Assembly: GCA_000721275.1 (NCBI GenBank)
Contig: JOFO01000030.1
Location: 1-64,000 of the forward strand
Direction of reading: 5' to 3'
DNA from: Microtetraspora glauca
Lineage (GTDB): Bacteria > Actinomycetota > Actinomycetes > Streptomycetales > Streptomycetaceae
Length of the DNA stretch: 64,000 nt
The notes under the pieces are model-generated. The model was not told where the DNA came from and ran no database searches. It saw only the letters and a list, made by a program, of their open reading frames with translations. This document shows positions 24,901-31,907 of the stretch, piece by piece. A program made the position numbers and the translations under genes. Numbering within the stretch: the first letter of the stretch is position 1; the number at the start of each line of letters is the position of its first letter.

Positions 24901-25156
24901 CCATCAGCTCGCCGGAGTGCTGGTCGGAGTCCTCCGCCCGGTGCGCGTACCCGCCCGCGCCGACGGCGACGACCGTCTCCGCGCGGGGTGCGGTGCGCCA
25001 GGTGGGGTCGAGGTCGAGCTGGTCGATGCCGGGTACGGGCGCCCCGGGCGCGGCGACCGCGCCGGGCACGAGGCCCGCGCCGGTGGCGGCGGCCAGGACG
25101 GCGGCGAGCAGGGCGGCGCGGGTGCGGGTCCGCCGCGCGGGTGCGGTACGAGACAA
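21998..25156 (-). CDS. Secreted FG-GAP/VCBS-repeat protein
   Basis: About 1,052 aa. I chose the TTG at 25156 because GGGGAGGGG lies 5 nt upstream and it starts a clean signal peptide (TRTRAALLAAVLAAATGAGLVPGAVAAPG). Residues about 50-700 have beta-propeller-like repeats with many VDLxTG and GxxLLG strands. An Ig-like FlgD-type segment follows (RIDVTWDGRNAAGLPAPNGPY). Four FG-GAP/VCBS repeats fill the last 190 residues: GDVNADGCADVLG, GDVNADGYADLIA, GDLDGDGRGDLVA and GDLDGDGDGDLVA. These Asp-rich loops bind calcium in integrin-like propellers. It is an extracellular, probably binding, protein of unknown ligand. It stands alone beside tRNA-Lys, with terminators on both sides. Confidence 0.85.
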   Translation of the reverse strand: MSRTAPARRTRTRAALLAAVLAAATGAGLVPGAVAAPGAPVPGIDQLDLDPTWRTAPRAETVVAVGAGGYAHRAEDSDQHSGELMEWTDFATGASRSLGYGNGNDAFGEFGTGGRYTYADQGTGSASVVDLETGATTTLRVPEDSGYRGLIGDRLLFQQYEPGTSLQSTRGYVLRSAADPNGPSVPVTGWPDGANLHMARLVAGAPGTAVLRFTRGTSGMNKDSLLGLVDLTTGQLRVLEEPTAANGVLVAGVTVTADRIAWVDPDRTVHIRPLADLTGPETSYPLPAGLNATRIGLVGDWLLTTAEPTIQGQALTRRLVAVSPTGEQRTLLAGAEERITQLGDGSGTAAVTGGTSATDWAVLKAVPGKGGGAPVLEKLRTVAPLPVDVAALALGMGRLTTVEQDSGTEAGFRTRTLPVGPLHTGQSAPVSGGTEPGAQWYDTPLFDAGDGRTVSSPRNANQPRTVVSRTADGRTTRVAVDPVGQVADAFGRWAVYQTGTAVTHGELAGDGQTLVLDLDGRREVSRQKQVAAALWGDTLYTGTATAGQIARKDLATGKTLGTLTTGTACAPTELQTAGRWLYWACAGYTKQGVLDLKNPSAPVRVALPAGSYRGGLLGDGYFVDESGSYLRVTPFATGKAGTAYTLTRADTVTGLRRVAWTVDRFGGAVAYRGADQRVHAVWTDLPTSDLTAASASVPASLRMPGTWKASWTLSKPAASYEFTVRDAYSWKAVRTVRAGETRGRIDVTWDGRNAAGLPAPNGPYAWELRATTADGKGRDLVASGRFPVTGSRPAYRDLAGHDALGDLLAVDAAGAVSLYRGNGYGTFAARTPGSGSAFPSGTLLVPFGDVNADGCADVLGRVGGDLRAYRPGCGKVVTASSPYTTIGSGWSQYDVLTSPGDVNADGYADLIARQTTTGDMYFYAGTADHRLKARVRVGTNWKLYKKITGAGDLDGDGRGDLVAVDGAGALWAYYGTSTGGVTARVRIGGGWQIYSALQGTGDLDGDGDGDLVARDTSGRLYAYYSHGRGRTGDRYLPRELVGSGWNTFRTLF

Positions 25157-25277
25157 GAAGGCCCCTCCCCGGGGGGTGACGCGTCGGGTGATCCATCGCG
25201 GGTGACGGTCGGCAGGTCGGACGCACGCGCGCGCGTGCGTCTTCCGTGCCCGTGTACGAGACGGGTTCGCCGCCCCG

Positions 25278-25336
25278 ATGGTTGTACGGCGGACGCGATG
25301 TTGTGCGCCGGACGCGATGGTTGTACGCCGGACGCG
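25278..25336. repeat. Three tandem copies of a ~20-bp unit
   Basis: The unit ATGGTTGTACGCCGGACGCG (with variants) repeats three times head to tail between the FG-GAP gene and the helicase terminator. Nothing else is seen in the 253-bp gap apart from the hairpin. Confidence 0.8.
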
Positions 25337-25374
25337 ACGAACCCCCGTGACAGCGGGTGTCACGGGGGTTCGTC
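25336..25374 (-). terminator. Terminator of the DEAD-box helicase gene
   Basis: A perfect 16-bp stem (GACGAACCCCCGTGAC / GTCACGGGGGTTCGTC) with a 7-nt loop, 36 bp beyond the helicase stop codon. Confidence 0.85.
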
Positions 25375-25409
25375 GTACGCGCGTCAGGTCACGTCACGCG
25401 GCCTGCGGG

Positions 25410-27686
25410 TCAGCCGTTGCGCTTCCAGCGGGGCTTGTCGTCGCGGCGGCCGCCGCCGAAGGAGGAGCCGGACGGGCGGTGGTCGTCGCGGCGGAAGCCA
25501 CCGGACGGGCGGTCGTCGCGGCGGAAGCCGCCCGAGGGGCGGTCGTCGCGGCGGTCGCGGTTGAACGGGCGGTCGTTGTCGCGGCGGAAGCCACCGGACG
25601 GACGGTCGTCGCGGCGGAAGCCACCCGACGGACGGTCGTTGTCACGGCGGAAGCCACCGGAGGGACGGTCGTCGCGGCGGAAGCCGCCCGACGGGCGGTC
25701 GTTGTCACGGCGCTCGAAGGAACGGCCACCCCGGTCATCGCGGTCGCGGAACGACGGACGGTCGTTGTCACGGCGCTCGAACGAACGGCCACCGCGGTCG
25801 TCACGGTCGCGGTCGCGGAACGACGGGCGGTCGTTGTCGCGGCGGAAGCCACCGGACGGACGGTCGTCGCGGCGGAAGCCACCCGACGGACGGTCGTTGT
25901 CACGGCGGAAGCCGCCACGGTCGCCACCCCGGTCGTCACGGTCGCGGTCACGGAACGACGGACGGTCGTTGTCCCGGCGGAAGCCACCGGACGGACGGTC
26001 GTCGCGGTCGCGGCGGAAGCCGCCACGGTCGCCACCGCGGTCACGGCGCTCGTAGTTGCCGCGCTCGTCACGGGCCGGGCGCTCCTCGCGGCGCTGCTCC
26101 TCGCGGGCGGCGCGCTCGGCCTCGGCAGCGGCGGCGGCGACCTCGGCCTCGGCGGCCTCGGCGACGGCGGCGACCGCGGTCTCCGGGTCCTCGCCGCGCT
26201 CGCGGGCGGCCTGGGCGACGAGGCGGTCGGCCTCCTCGCGGAGCTCGACGGCGCGGCGCTGCAGGCGCTCCAGCTGGCGGGTCAGGTCGACGACCTCGCG
26301 CTCGGCCTGCTTGGCCGAGTTGTTGGCGGAGTCGGCCTGGACCTCGGTCAGCGACCGGGCGCCGGTGATCTCGGCGACCTCGGGGTCGAAGGCGCCGGCG
26401 CCGCCGACGATGTGGCGCGAGGCGTCGACGCCCGCGTCCTCCATGAGGCGGAAGATCTGGCGGCGCTGGTGCGGCAGCGCCAGCGAGACCACGACGCCGG
26501 AGCGGCCGGCGCGGGCGGTGCGGCCCGAGCGGTGCAGGTAGTCCTTGTGGTCGCCGGCCGGGTCCACGTTGAGGACCAGGTCGATGCCGTCGACGTGGAT
26601 GCCGCGGGCGGCGACGTCGGTGGCGACGAGGACGTTGACGTAACCGTCCTTGAAGTCGGCGAGCGTGCGGGTGCGGGCGCCCTGGGTCATGCCGCCGTGC
26701 AGCGCGTCGGCCTTCACGCCGGACTCGCGCAGCTGCTCGGCGACGCGGTCGGCGCCGAGCTGGGTGCGGACGAAGATGATCGTCCGGCCCTTGCGGGCGG
26801 CGATGGCGGCGGTGACCGGGGCCTTGTCCTTCGGCTTCACGACGAGGACGTGGTGGGTCATGGTGGTGACGGCGCCGGCGGACGGGTCGACCTCGTGGGT
26901 GACCGGGTTCACCAGGTAGCGCTTGACCAGGCTGTCGATCTCGTTCTCCAGCGTGGCGGAGAAGAGGAGGCGCTGGCCGCCGGTCGGGATCTGGTCGAGG
27001 AGCTCGGTGACCTCGGGCAGGAAGCCCAGGTCGGCCATCTGGTCGGCCTCGTCGAGGACCGCGATCTGGACCTGCTCCAGGGAGCAGGCGCCGCGGTTGA
27101 TGATGTCGCGGAGGCGGCCCGGGGTGGCGACGAGGATGTCGACGCCGCGCTCCAGGGCGTAGATCTGGTTGCCCATCGACGTACCGCCGCAGACGACCTT
27201 CATACGGAGGCCGAGCACGTCGCCGTAGGGCTGGAGGGCGTCCGCGACCTGCATCGCGAGCTCACGGGTCGGGGTGAGGATGACGCCGCGGGGCTTCTTC
27301 TTCTCGGTCTCGCCGCCGGCCAGGGTGGCGAGCAGCGGGAGGCCGAAGGAGAGGGTCTTTCCGGAGCCGGTGCGACCGCGGCCCAGGATGTCCTTGCCGG
27401 CCAGGGCGTCCGGGATGGTCGCGGCCTGGATCGGGAAGGGGGTGGTGACACCGTTCTGCGCGAGCTTGCGGACGACGCCCTCGGGCAGGCCCAGGTCGCC
27501 GAAGGTGATCTCGGGGGTCTGGTCGTCCTCGTCGGCGGCGTCGGCCGCCTCGTCGGTGAGGTCGAGGTCGTCGGTGAGCTCGTCGGTCAGCTCGTCGGTG
27601 ATCTCTGCGTCGTCCGCCAGCTCGACGATCTCGGTGATCTCGTCGTTCTCGGGCATGACGGCGTGGTCAGAATGAGAAATGGACAT
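25410..27686 (-). CDS. DEAD-box ATP-dependent RNA helicase with repetitive RGG/RD-type tail
   Basis: 758 aa. An acidic N-terminal extension (about residues 12-58) precedes the helicase core: Q-motif ITFGDLGLP...TTPFPIQ, Walker A GRTGSGKT (104-111), PTREL, Walker B DEAD in VLDEADQM, SAT in LFSATLE, and motif VI HRSGRTAR. A coiled-coil-like Glu/Arg/Ala region links to a low-complexity tail of about 200 residues. The tail is built from FRRD(D/N)DRPSGG-like units with RDRDDRGGDRGG variants. Such tails bind RNA and favour condensates in RhlE/CsdA-type helicases. The likely role is rRNA or mRNA remodelling, often cold-induced. The gene is monocistronic, with a terminator downstream. Confidence 0.93.
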   Translation of the reverse strand: MSISHSDHAVMPENDEITEIVELADDAEITDELTDELTDDLDLTDEAADAADEDDQTPEITFGDLGLPEGVVRKLAQNGVTTPFPIQAATIPDALAGKDILGRGRTGSGKTLSFGLPLLATLAGGETEKKKPRGVILTPTRELAMQVADALQPYGDVLGLRMKVVCGGTSMGNQIYALERGVDILVATPGRLRDIINRGACSLEQVQIAVLDEADQMADLGFLPEVTELLDQIPTGGQRLLFSATLENEIDSLVKRYLVNPVTHEVDPSAGAVTTMTHHVLVVKPKDKAPVTAAIAARKGRTIIFVRTQLGADRVAEQLRESGVKADALHGGMTQGARTRTLADFKDGYVNVLVATDVAARGIHVDGIDLVLNVDPAGDHKDYLHRSGRTARAGRSGVVVSLALPHQRRQIFRLMEDAGVDASRHIVGGAGAFDPEVAEITGARSLTEVQADSANNSAKQAEREVVDLTRQLERLQRRAVELREEADRLVAQAARERGEDPETAVAAVAEAAEAEVAAAAAEAERAAREEQRREERPARDERGNYERRDRGGDRGGFRRDRDDRPSGGFRRDNDRPSFRDRDRDDRGGDRGGFRRDNDRPSGGFRRDDRPSGGFRRDNDRPSFRDRDRDDRGGRSFERRDNDRPSFRDRDDRGGRSFERRDNDRPSGGFRRDDRPSGGFRRDNDRPSGGFRRDDRPSGGFRRDNDRPFNRDRRDDRPSGGFRRDDRPSGGFRRDDHRPSGSSFGGGRRDDKPRWKRNG
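25430..26060. repeat. Imperfect ~30-bp in-frame repeats encoding the helicase tail
   Basis: About fifteen degenerate copies of a unit containing GGAAGCCACCGGACGG followed by TCGTCGC or TCGTTGTC. They give FRRDDRPSGG/FRRDNDRPSGG in the protein. The near identity of adjacent copies indicates recent unequal exchange. Confidence 0.85.
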
Positions 27687-27885
27687 GCGAAATGCGAAAC
27701 CTTCCGGAGTCTCGGCACGCGCCCGTCAACTCCGTGTTTCGCACAAGACCGCCTCTATGCGGTCAGCCACGGCAAGGGAGAGTACGCGCCAGTCACGGCG
27801 CTCTTCGGTCGTGGCGCCGGGCAAATGGGATCAAACGATCTACCACCATACGCACTCCCCCCCGCTCAAGGCAAACCGACGCCCG

Positions 27886-28620
27886 TCACACCGGGCTCAC
27901 CTGCGGTGATGCCGTCGGCTCGGTCGGCGTTCCGGCGGCCCGCATCTCGCCCATCTGGGTGACGGGTCCCTCGGTCGGCGGGTCGGTCGGGTTCGAGGTC
28001 GGCTCGGGCGTGGGCTCCGGCGTCGGCTCCGGGGTGGGCTCGGGCGTCGGGGTGGGCTCCGGGGTCGGCTCGGGCGTGGGCGTGTGCCCGCCGCCGCCCG
28101 GCGCGCCTCCGGCCTCCCCGCCGGTCCCGCCCGCGGTGCCGCCGTCCCCGCCGCCACCGCCCGCGCTCCCGCCGGCGGCCCCGCCCGCGTCCCCGCCGCC
28201 GCCCGCGCTCCCGGCCGCACCGCCCGCCCCGGTGCCGCCGCCGGCCGTGCCGCCGGCCTCGTGGGGCGTCCTGGGCGGCACCACCCCGCCGGGCGCGACC
28301 GGACCGGGGGTCTTCGCACCGGCGCTGGGCGTGGCGGAGGCGGAGGGCGCACCGCTCGGCACCGGCGACTTCCCGCCACCGCCCTTCGCGTCGGGCGCGC
28401 CGGGCCGGTCGCCCTGCCCGCCGCCGTACGCGTCCCCGCCGCCGTCCGGGGCCCCGGGGCCGCCCTCCGGCTCGGCCGACGCGCCCGGCTTCCCCCCGGT
28501 CGCGCCGGGCGCCGGCCGCGCGCTGTCGTCGCTGACACTCATACAGCCGCTCAGACCGGCGCACGCGGCGACCGCGAGGGCGGCTGCGGCCCATCGAACG
28601 CGGGTGGGGACATGGCGCAC
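27886..28620 (-). CDS. Low-complexity lipoprotein with Gly-rich and (Pro-Glu-Pro-Thr) repeats
   Basis: 244 aa from the GTG at 28620, with GGAGG 7 nt upstream. The signal ends in the lipobox LSGC (VAACAGLSGCMSVSDD). Two low-complexity domains follow: a Gly/Ala-rich segment of about 110 residues, then TPEPTPEP repeats to near the C-terminus. No catalytic domain is visible. The protein probably spans or decorates the cell wall. It lies just downstream of the small metallopeptidase on the same strand. No function can be assigned. Confidence 0.7.
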   Translation of the reverse strand: MRHVPTRVRWAAAALAVAACAGLSGCMSVSDDSARPAPGATGGKPGASAEPEGGPGAPDGGGDAYGGGQGDRPGAPDAKGGGGKSPVPSGAPSASATPSAGAKTPGPVAPGGVVPPRTPHEAGGTAGGGTGAGGAAGSAGGGGDAGGAAGGSAGGGGGDGGTAGGTGGEAGGAPGGGGHTPTPEPTPEPTPTPEPTPEPTPEPTPEPTSNPTDPPTEGPVTQMGEMRAAGTPTEPTASPQVSPV

Positions 28621-28779
28621 GGAGGCACCTCCAGGACACAGAAGGCGGGGGAAGGAACGCGTCCCCCTGCCCAACTCCCCAGGCGCCCCACGGGACACGG
28701 CGCGACGGCCCCTTGTTCGACCGCGATCTCCCGCCGGATCCGGCCACCGGAGCGAGCGGGCCCGCGACCGCGGCCGGCA

Positions 28780-28820
28780 CCGGGACCGGGACCGGGACCG
28801 GGACCGGGACCGGGACCGGG
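28780..28820. repeat. Hexanucleotide microsatellite (GGGACC)n
   Basis: About six to seven perfect units of CGGGAC in the gap between the metallopeptidase stop (28830) and the lipoprotein gene. Likely length-variable. Confidence 0.9.
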
Positions 28821-28829
28821 AGGAACGGA

Positions 28830-29180
28830 TCAGCCGTAGCCCAGCGCGTGCAGCCGCTCGTCGTCGATCCCGAAATGGTGGGCGATCTCGTGGACCACGG
28901 TGATCTCCGTCTCGGCCACCACGTCCTCGCGGGACTCGCACATCCGCAGCGTCGGCCCCCGGTAGATCGTGATCCGGTCGGGCAGCACGCCCGCGTACCA
29001 CTCGCCACGTTCGGTGAGCGGCGTCCCCTCGTAGAGCCCGAGCAGCTCGGGGTCGTCCGGAGAGGGTTCGTCCTCCACGAACACCGCGACGTTGTCCATC
29101 AGCCGCGTCAGCTCCGGCGGGATCCGGTCCAGGGCCTCGGCGACAAGCTCCTCGAACTCCTCGCGCGTCATCTCCAGCAC
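28830..29180 (-). CDS. Small zinc metallopeptidase-like protein (zincin family, HExxH)
   Basis: About 116 aa from the GTG at 29180, with GGAGGGG 11 nt upstream; an ATG three codons in is possible. The zinc motif HEIAHHFGIDD lies near the C-terminus: HExxH followed by H and acidic residues. This short, single-domain family is widespread in actinobacteria, is predicted cytosolic and has no signal peptide. Conserved blocks LDRIPPELTRLMDNVAVFVED and LLGLYEGTPLTERG are present. The substrate is unknown. A promoter for the tRNA cluster overlaps its 5' flank in the opposite direction. Confidence 0.85.
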   Translation of the reverse strand: MLEMTREEFEELVAEALDRIPPELTRLMDNVAVFVEDEPSPDDPELLGLYEGTPLTERGEWYAGVLPDRITIYRGPTLRMCESREDVVAETEITVVHEIAHHFGIDDERLHALGYG

Positions 29181-29210
29181 GGGCCCATTGTCCCCTCCGC
29201 GGAAACCGTT

Positions 29211-29240
29211 TTGGCGATACCGCCCGGCATCCCATATGCT
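29211..29240 (+). promoter_or_regulatory. Promoter of the tRNA Glu-Asp-Phe cluster
   Basis: TTGGCG at 29211-29216 and TATGCT at 29235-29240 with 18-bp spacing, ending 44 bp before tRNA-Glu. A good vegetative (HrdB-type) match. Confidence 0.6.
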
Positions 29241-29284
29241 TCTCACGTCCCCGAGGCGCCGCAAAGCGCCCAGGTGAGCCTCTA

Positions 29285-29357
29285 GCCCTCATCGTCTAGT
29301 GGCCCAGGACGCCGCCCTTTCAAGGCGGTAGCACGGGTTCGAATCCCGTTGGGGGCA
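29285..29357 (+). tRNA. tRNA-Glu(TTC)
   Basis: Acceptor GCCCTCA / TGGGGGC (one T-G wobble), anticodon loop CTTTCAA (TTC), T-loop TTCGAAT, discriminator A, CCA not encoded. First of three tRNAs in tandem. Confidence 0.95.
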
Positions 29358-29400
29358 CGCATGACCGTGTGCGACACTAGTGTCCGCACACACCACGCTA

Positions 29401-29474
29401 GGTCCTGTGGAGCAGTTGGTTAGCTCGCCACCCTGTCAAGGTGGAGGTCGCGGGTTCAAGTCCCGTCAGGATCG
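29401..29474 (+). tRNA. tRNA-Asp(GTC), copy 1
   Basis: Acceptor GGTCCTG / CAGGATC, anticodon loop CTGTCAA (GTC), T-loop TTCAAGT, discriminator G. The gene sequence is identical to the second copy at 35975-36048. Confidence 0.96.
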
Positions 29475-29496
29475 CCGAGGTCAGAGATGACCTCGT

Positions 29497-29570
29497 GGCT
29501 GGGTAGCTCAGTTGGTACGAGCGATCGCCTGAAAAGCGATAGGTCGCCGGTTCGACCCCGGCCCCAGCCA
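29497..29570 (+). tRNA. tRNA-Phe(GAA)
   Basis: Acceptor GGCTGGG / CCCAGCC, anticodon loop CTGAAAA (GAA), T-loop TTCGACC, discriminator A. Last of the Glu-Asp-Phe cluster, followed by a terminator. Confidence 0.96.
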
Positions 29571-29576
29571 CAGAAG

Positions 29577-29606
29577 GAAGGCCCCGTTCGAGAGAACGGG
29601 GCCTTC
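29577..29606 (+). terminator. Terminator of the tRNA cluster
   Basis: GAAGGCCCCGTTC / GAACGGGGCCTTC with a 4-nt loop, followed by TTCG, 7 bp after tRNA-Phe. Confidence 0.85.
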
Positions 29607-29725
29607 TTCGTCGTACGCGACACCCGCCGTCCGTTCGTCGTACGCGACGCCCCGGCCGTCCGTTCGTCGTACGCCGCACCAACCGGCCGTACGGGGGAAG
29701 GGCCCGCGCCCCTCCCCCGTACCGC

Positions 29726-30562
29726 TCAGACCTCCTCGCGCCGCCGGCCCGTCCGGCGGCCCCGCAGCGCGAGCGCCGCCGCCACGACCGCCACCACCGC
29801 GACCAGCAGGGCCCAGTCCGGCACCGCGCGGCCCAGCGCGGCGACCCGCTCCTCCACCGCGAAGGAGTCGTCGACGGAGAGCAGCCCCGGCAGGGCGGTC
29901 GTCCCGTCGAAGACGAGGAACAGCGTGCCGAGGACGACGAAGAACAGGCCCGAGACCAGCGACGTCGAGTGGACCTCGAAGCGGCCGACCCGCAGCGGGC
30001 GCCCGCGCAGCCAGCGCCGCCGGCCCAGGTCGTACCGCTCCCAGAGCAGCGCCAGCACGAACAGCGGGACCGCCATCCCGAGCGCGTACGCGGCGAGCAG
30101 CAGCCCTCCGTACGCCGGGCTGCCGCTCAGCGCCGCCACCGTCAGGACGCTGCCGAGGATCGGGCCCGCGCAGAAGCCGGCGAGGCCGTAGACCAGGCCG
30201 AGGGCGTAGACGGAGAGCGCCGACGTGGGCCGGATGCGGCCGCTCGCCTCGGCGATCCGGCGGGAGGTGAAGCCCCGGCCGAGGAGCTGGAGGACGCCGA
30301 GCCCGATGATCAGCCAGCCGCCGGCGGTGACCAGCAGGTCCCGGTGGCCGTAGAAGAACCGGCCGGCGAGGGATCCGGCCGCGCCCAGCGGCACGAGGGT
30401 GGTCGCCAGGCCCGCGTAGAGGATGCCGGTCCGGGCGACGAGCTTCGCGCGGGTGTCGATCGAGTACGCGAAGAAGGCGGGCAGCAGCAGGGCGCTGCAC
30501 GGGCTGAGGAGGGCGAGCAGCCCGCCGAGGAACGCGGCGAAGTAGCCGATCCCGGAGGTCAC
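29726..30562 (-). CDS. CcdA/DsbD-like thiol-redox membrane protein
   Basis: About 278 aa from the GTG at 30562, which overlaps the upstream thioredoxin-like gene's stop by 4 nt. It has six or more TM segments. The family hallmark is seen twice: LLSPCSALLLPAFF in TM1 and GFCAGPILGSVLT in TM4. These paired intramembrane cysteines carry reducing equivalents across the membrane in CcdA/DsbD proteins. A further long segment and C-terminal TMs (LLVAVVAVVAAALAL) follow, giving a C-terminal extension compared with minimal CcdA. Coupling to the DsbA-like gene suggests it keeps or recycles an extracytoplasmic thiol oxidoreductase. Confidence 0.85.
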   Translation of the reverse strand: MTSGIGYFAAFLGGLLALLSPCSALLLPAFFAYSIDTRAKLVARTGILYAGLATTLVPLGAAGSLAGRFFYGHRDLLVTAGGWLIIGLGVLQLLGRGFTSRRIAEASGRIRPTSALSVYALGLVYGLAGFCAGPILGSVLTVAALSGSPAYGGLLLAAYALGMAVPLFVLALLWERYDLGRRRWLRGRPLRVGRFEVHSTSLVSGLFFVVLGTLFLVFDGTTALPGLLSVDDSFAVEERVAALGRAVPDWALLVAVVAVVAAALALRGRRTGRRREEV

Positions 30563-31359
30563 TGCCCGGCCTTCCCCGGCGCGGCCCCCTCCGGGGAGGG
30601 CTGCTCCGGGGAGGGCTTCTCCGCCGGGGACTTCTCCGGTGCGGCCTGCGCCGCCGCCTCGATGGCCTCCGTGAACGTCTCCAGGGGCTGGGCGCCGGCG
30701 ATCGGCCGCCCGTTGACCAGGAAGGACGGGGTGGAGGTGGCGCCGAGCCGGTAGCCCTCCTCCTGGTCCTTCCGGACGGCCTCGCGGGCCGCGGCGCTCT
30801 CGCTGTCCTTCGCGAACCGGGCCGCGTCGGGCACGCCGGCCTCCCGCGCGAGGGCGGCGAGCCGCTCCTTGCCGAAGCCCTTCTCCTTGGCGTCCTCGGC
30901 GTAGGCGGCCTTGTGGAACTGCCAGAACCGGCCCTGCCGGCCGGCCGCCCAGGAGGCGCGGGCGACGGCCTCCGACTCCTCGCCGAAGATCGGGAAGTTC
31001 CGCCACTCGATGCGCAGGGTGCCCTTCTCGACGTACTTCTCGATCAGCGCGGGCTCGGTGTCGCGGGCGAACTTGCCGCAGTAGCCGCACTGGAAGTCGG
31101 CGTACTCGACGAGGACCACGGGGGCGTCGGCGCGGCCGAGGGCGAGCTTGTCGGCGGGGTCGCGGCGGGCGTACGCCGCCAGCCCGTCGTAGACGCCGGC
31201 GGACGGGTCGGCGGAGACCTCGGCGACCGCCGAGGAGCCGGAGGCGCCGGGGGACGAGGGCTTGGTGGCGGTGTACGAGACGACGCCGAGCAGCACGGCG
31301 GCGGCGGCCACCCCGGCGACGACGGCGACGGGCTTGGCCTTGGACGGGGACGTGGACAT
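30559..31359 (-). CDS. Membrane-anchored DsbA-like thioredoxin-fold protein
   Basis: 266 aa. One N-terminal TM (about residues 10-30) anchors an extracytoplasmic domain. A DsbA/DSBA-like thioredoxin fold carries the active site CGYC at 91-94 (VEYADFQCGYCGKF), a helical insertion, and the cis-Pro loop TSTPSF near 212, then a Pro/Glu-rich C-terminal tail. It matches the actinobacterial Thioredoxin_4 family, which oxidises or isomerises disulfides in exported proteins. Its stop overlaps the start of the CcdA-like gene, so the two act as a redox pair. Confidence 0.9.
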   Translation of the reverse strand: MSTSPSKAKPVAVVAGVAAAAVLLGVVSYTATKPSSPGASGSSAVAEVSADPSAGVYDGLAAYARRDPADKLALGRADAPVVLVEYADFQCGYCGKFARDTEPALIEKYVEKGTLRIEWRNFPIFGEESEAVARASWAAGRQGRFWQFHKAAYAEDAKEKGFGKERLAALAREAGVPDAARFAKDSESAAAREAVRKDQEEGYRLGATSTPSFLVNGRPIAGAQPLETFTEAIEAAAQAAPEKSPAEKPSPEQPSPEGAAPGKAGQ

Positions 31360-31426
31360 GCGGAAGCGCTCCTGGAGGGAAGAGAGGAAGGGGAAGGGAC
31401 GGACGGACGCGGTCGCGGCCGTCCGG

Positions 31427-31795
31427 CTACACCCTCAGGACCGACAGCTCCACGGGGGTCGGCACGCGCGCGGGCGGCTCCCGGCCCGGCGCCGGCGGCG
31501 GGGCGGCCGGAGCCGGCTGCCGGACCACGGGCGCCGCCCGGTCGGCGGCCAGGACGGGCAGCAGTTCGGCGAAGCCCTGCGCCCTCGGCGGTACGACGGG
31601 GCCCTCGTCGCCCGGGTCGGCCGGAGAGCCCGGACCGCAGCCCGGTACGGCGGCGCCCGCGGCCACCGGGACCGCGTCGGGGACCGCCGGGTGAGCCGTA
31701 CCGCCGCCGGACGCGGACGCCCCGCACAGCAGCAGGCCGAGCACCAGGCCCAGCAGCGCGGCGAACGCCGCCGGCGCGGGGGTGGTGCGGAACAT
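31427..31795 (-). CDS. Small exported Pro/Ala-rich protein
   Basis: 122 aa from the ATG at 31795. A hydrophobic N-terminal segment (AAFAALLGLVLGLLLCGASA) may be a signal peptide or anchor. The rest is Pro/Ala/Val-rich and low in structure. It lies 67 bp upstream of the DsbA/CcdA pair on the same strand and may be co-transcribed. Function unknown. Confidence 0.55.
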   Translation of the reverse strand: MFRTTPAPAAFAALLGLVLGLLLCGASASGGGTAHPAVPDAVPVAAGAAVPGCGPGSPADPGDEGPVVPPRAQGFAELLPVLAADRAAPVVRQPAPAAPPPAPGREPPARVPTPVELSVLRV

Positions 31796-31907
31796 GCGAA
31801 ACCTCTCCGGTCCGGGCCAGATGCCCGGAATACTACGCACCGGGGCGCGGGCCCCTTCGTAAATCGGTTCGCCGCTTCTCGGCCGCAGGTGCGATCCTGG
31901 ATTCCGT

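Noticed and set aside
21885..25226. 1,113-residue minus-strand frame and 871-residue plus-strand frame over the FG-GAP gene
   Set aside because: Arg/Pro- or Gly/Ala-rich shadow translations; the frame chosen has a signal peptide and four FG-GAP repeats.
28000..28090. CRISPR-like short repeat cluster (CTCGGGCGTGGG / CTCCGGGGTGGG)
   Set aside because: This is the in-frame codon repeat for TPEP units of a lipoprotein, with no spacers and no cas genes nearby.
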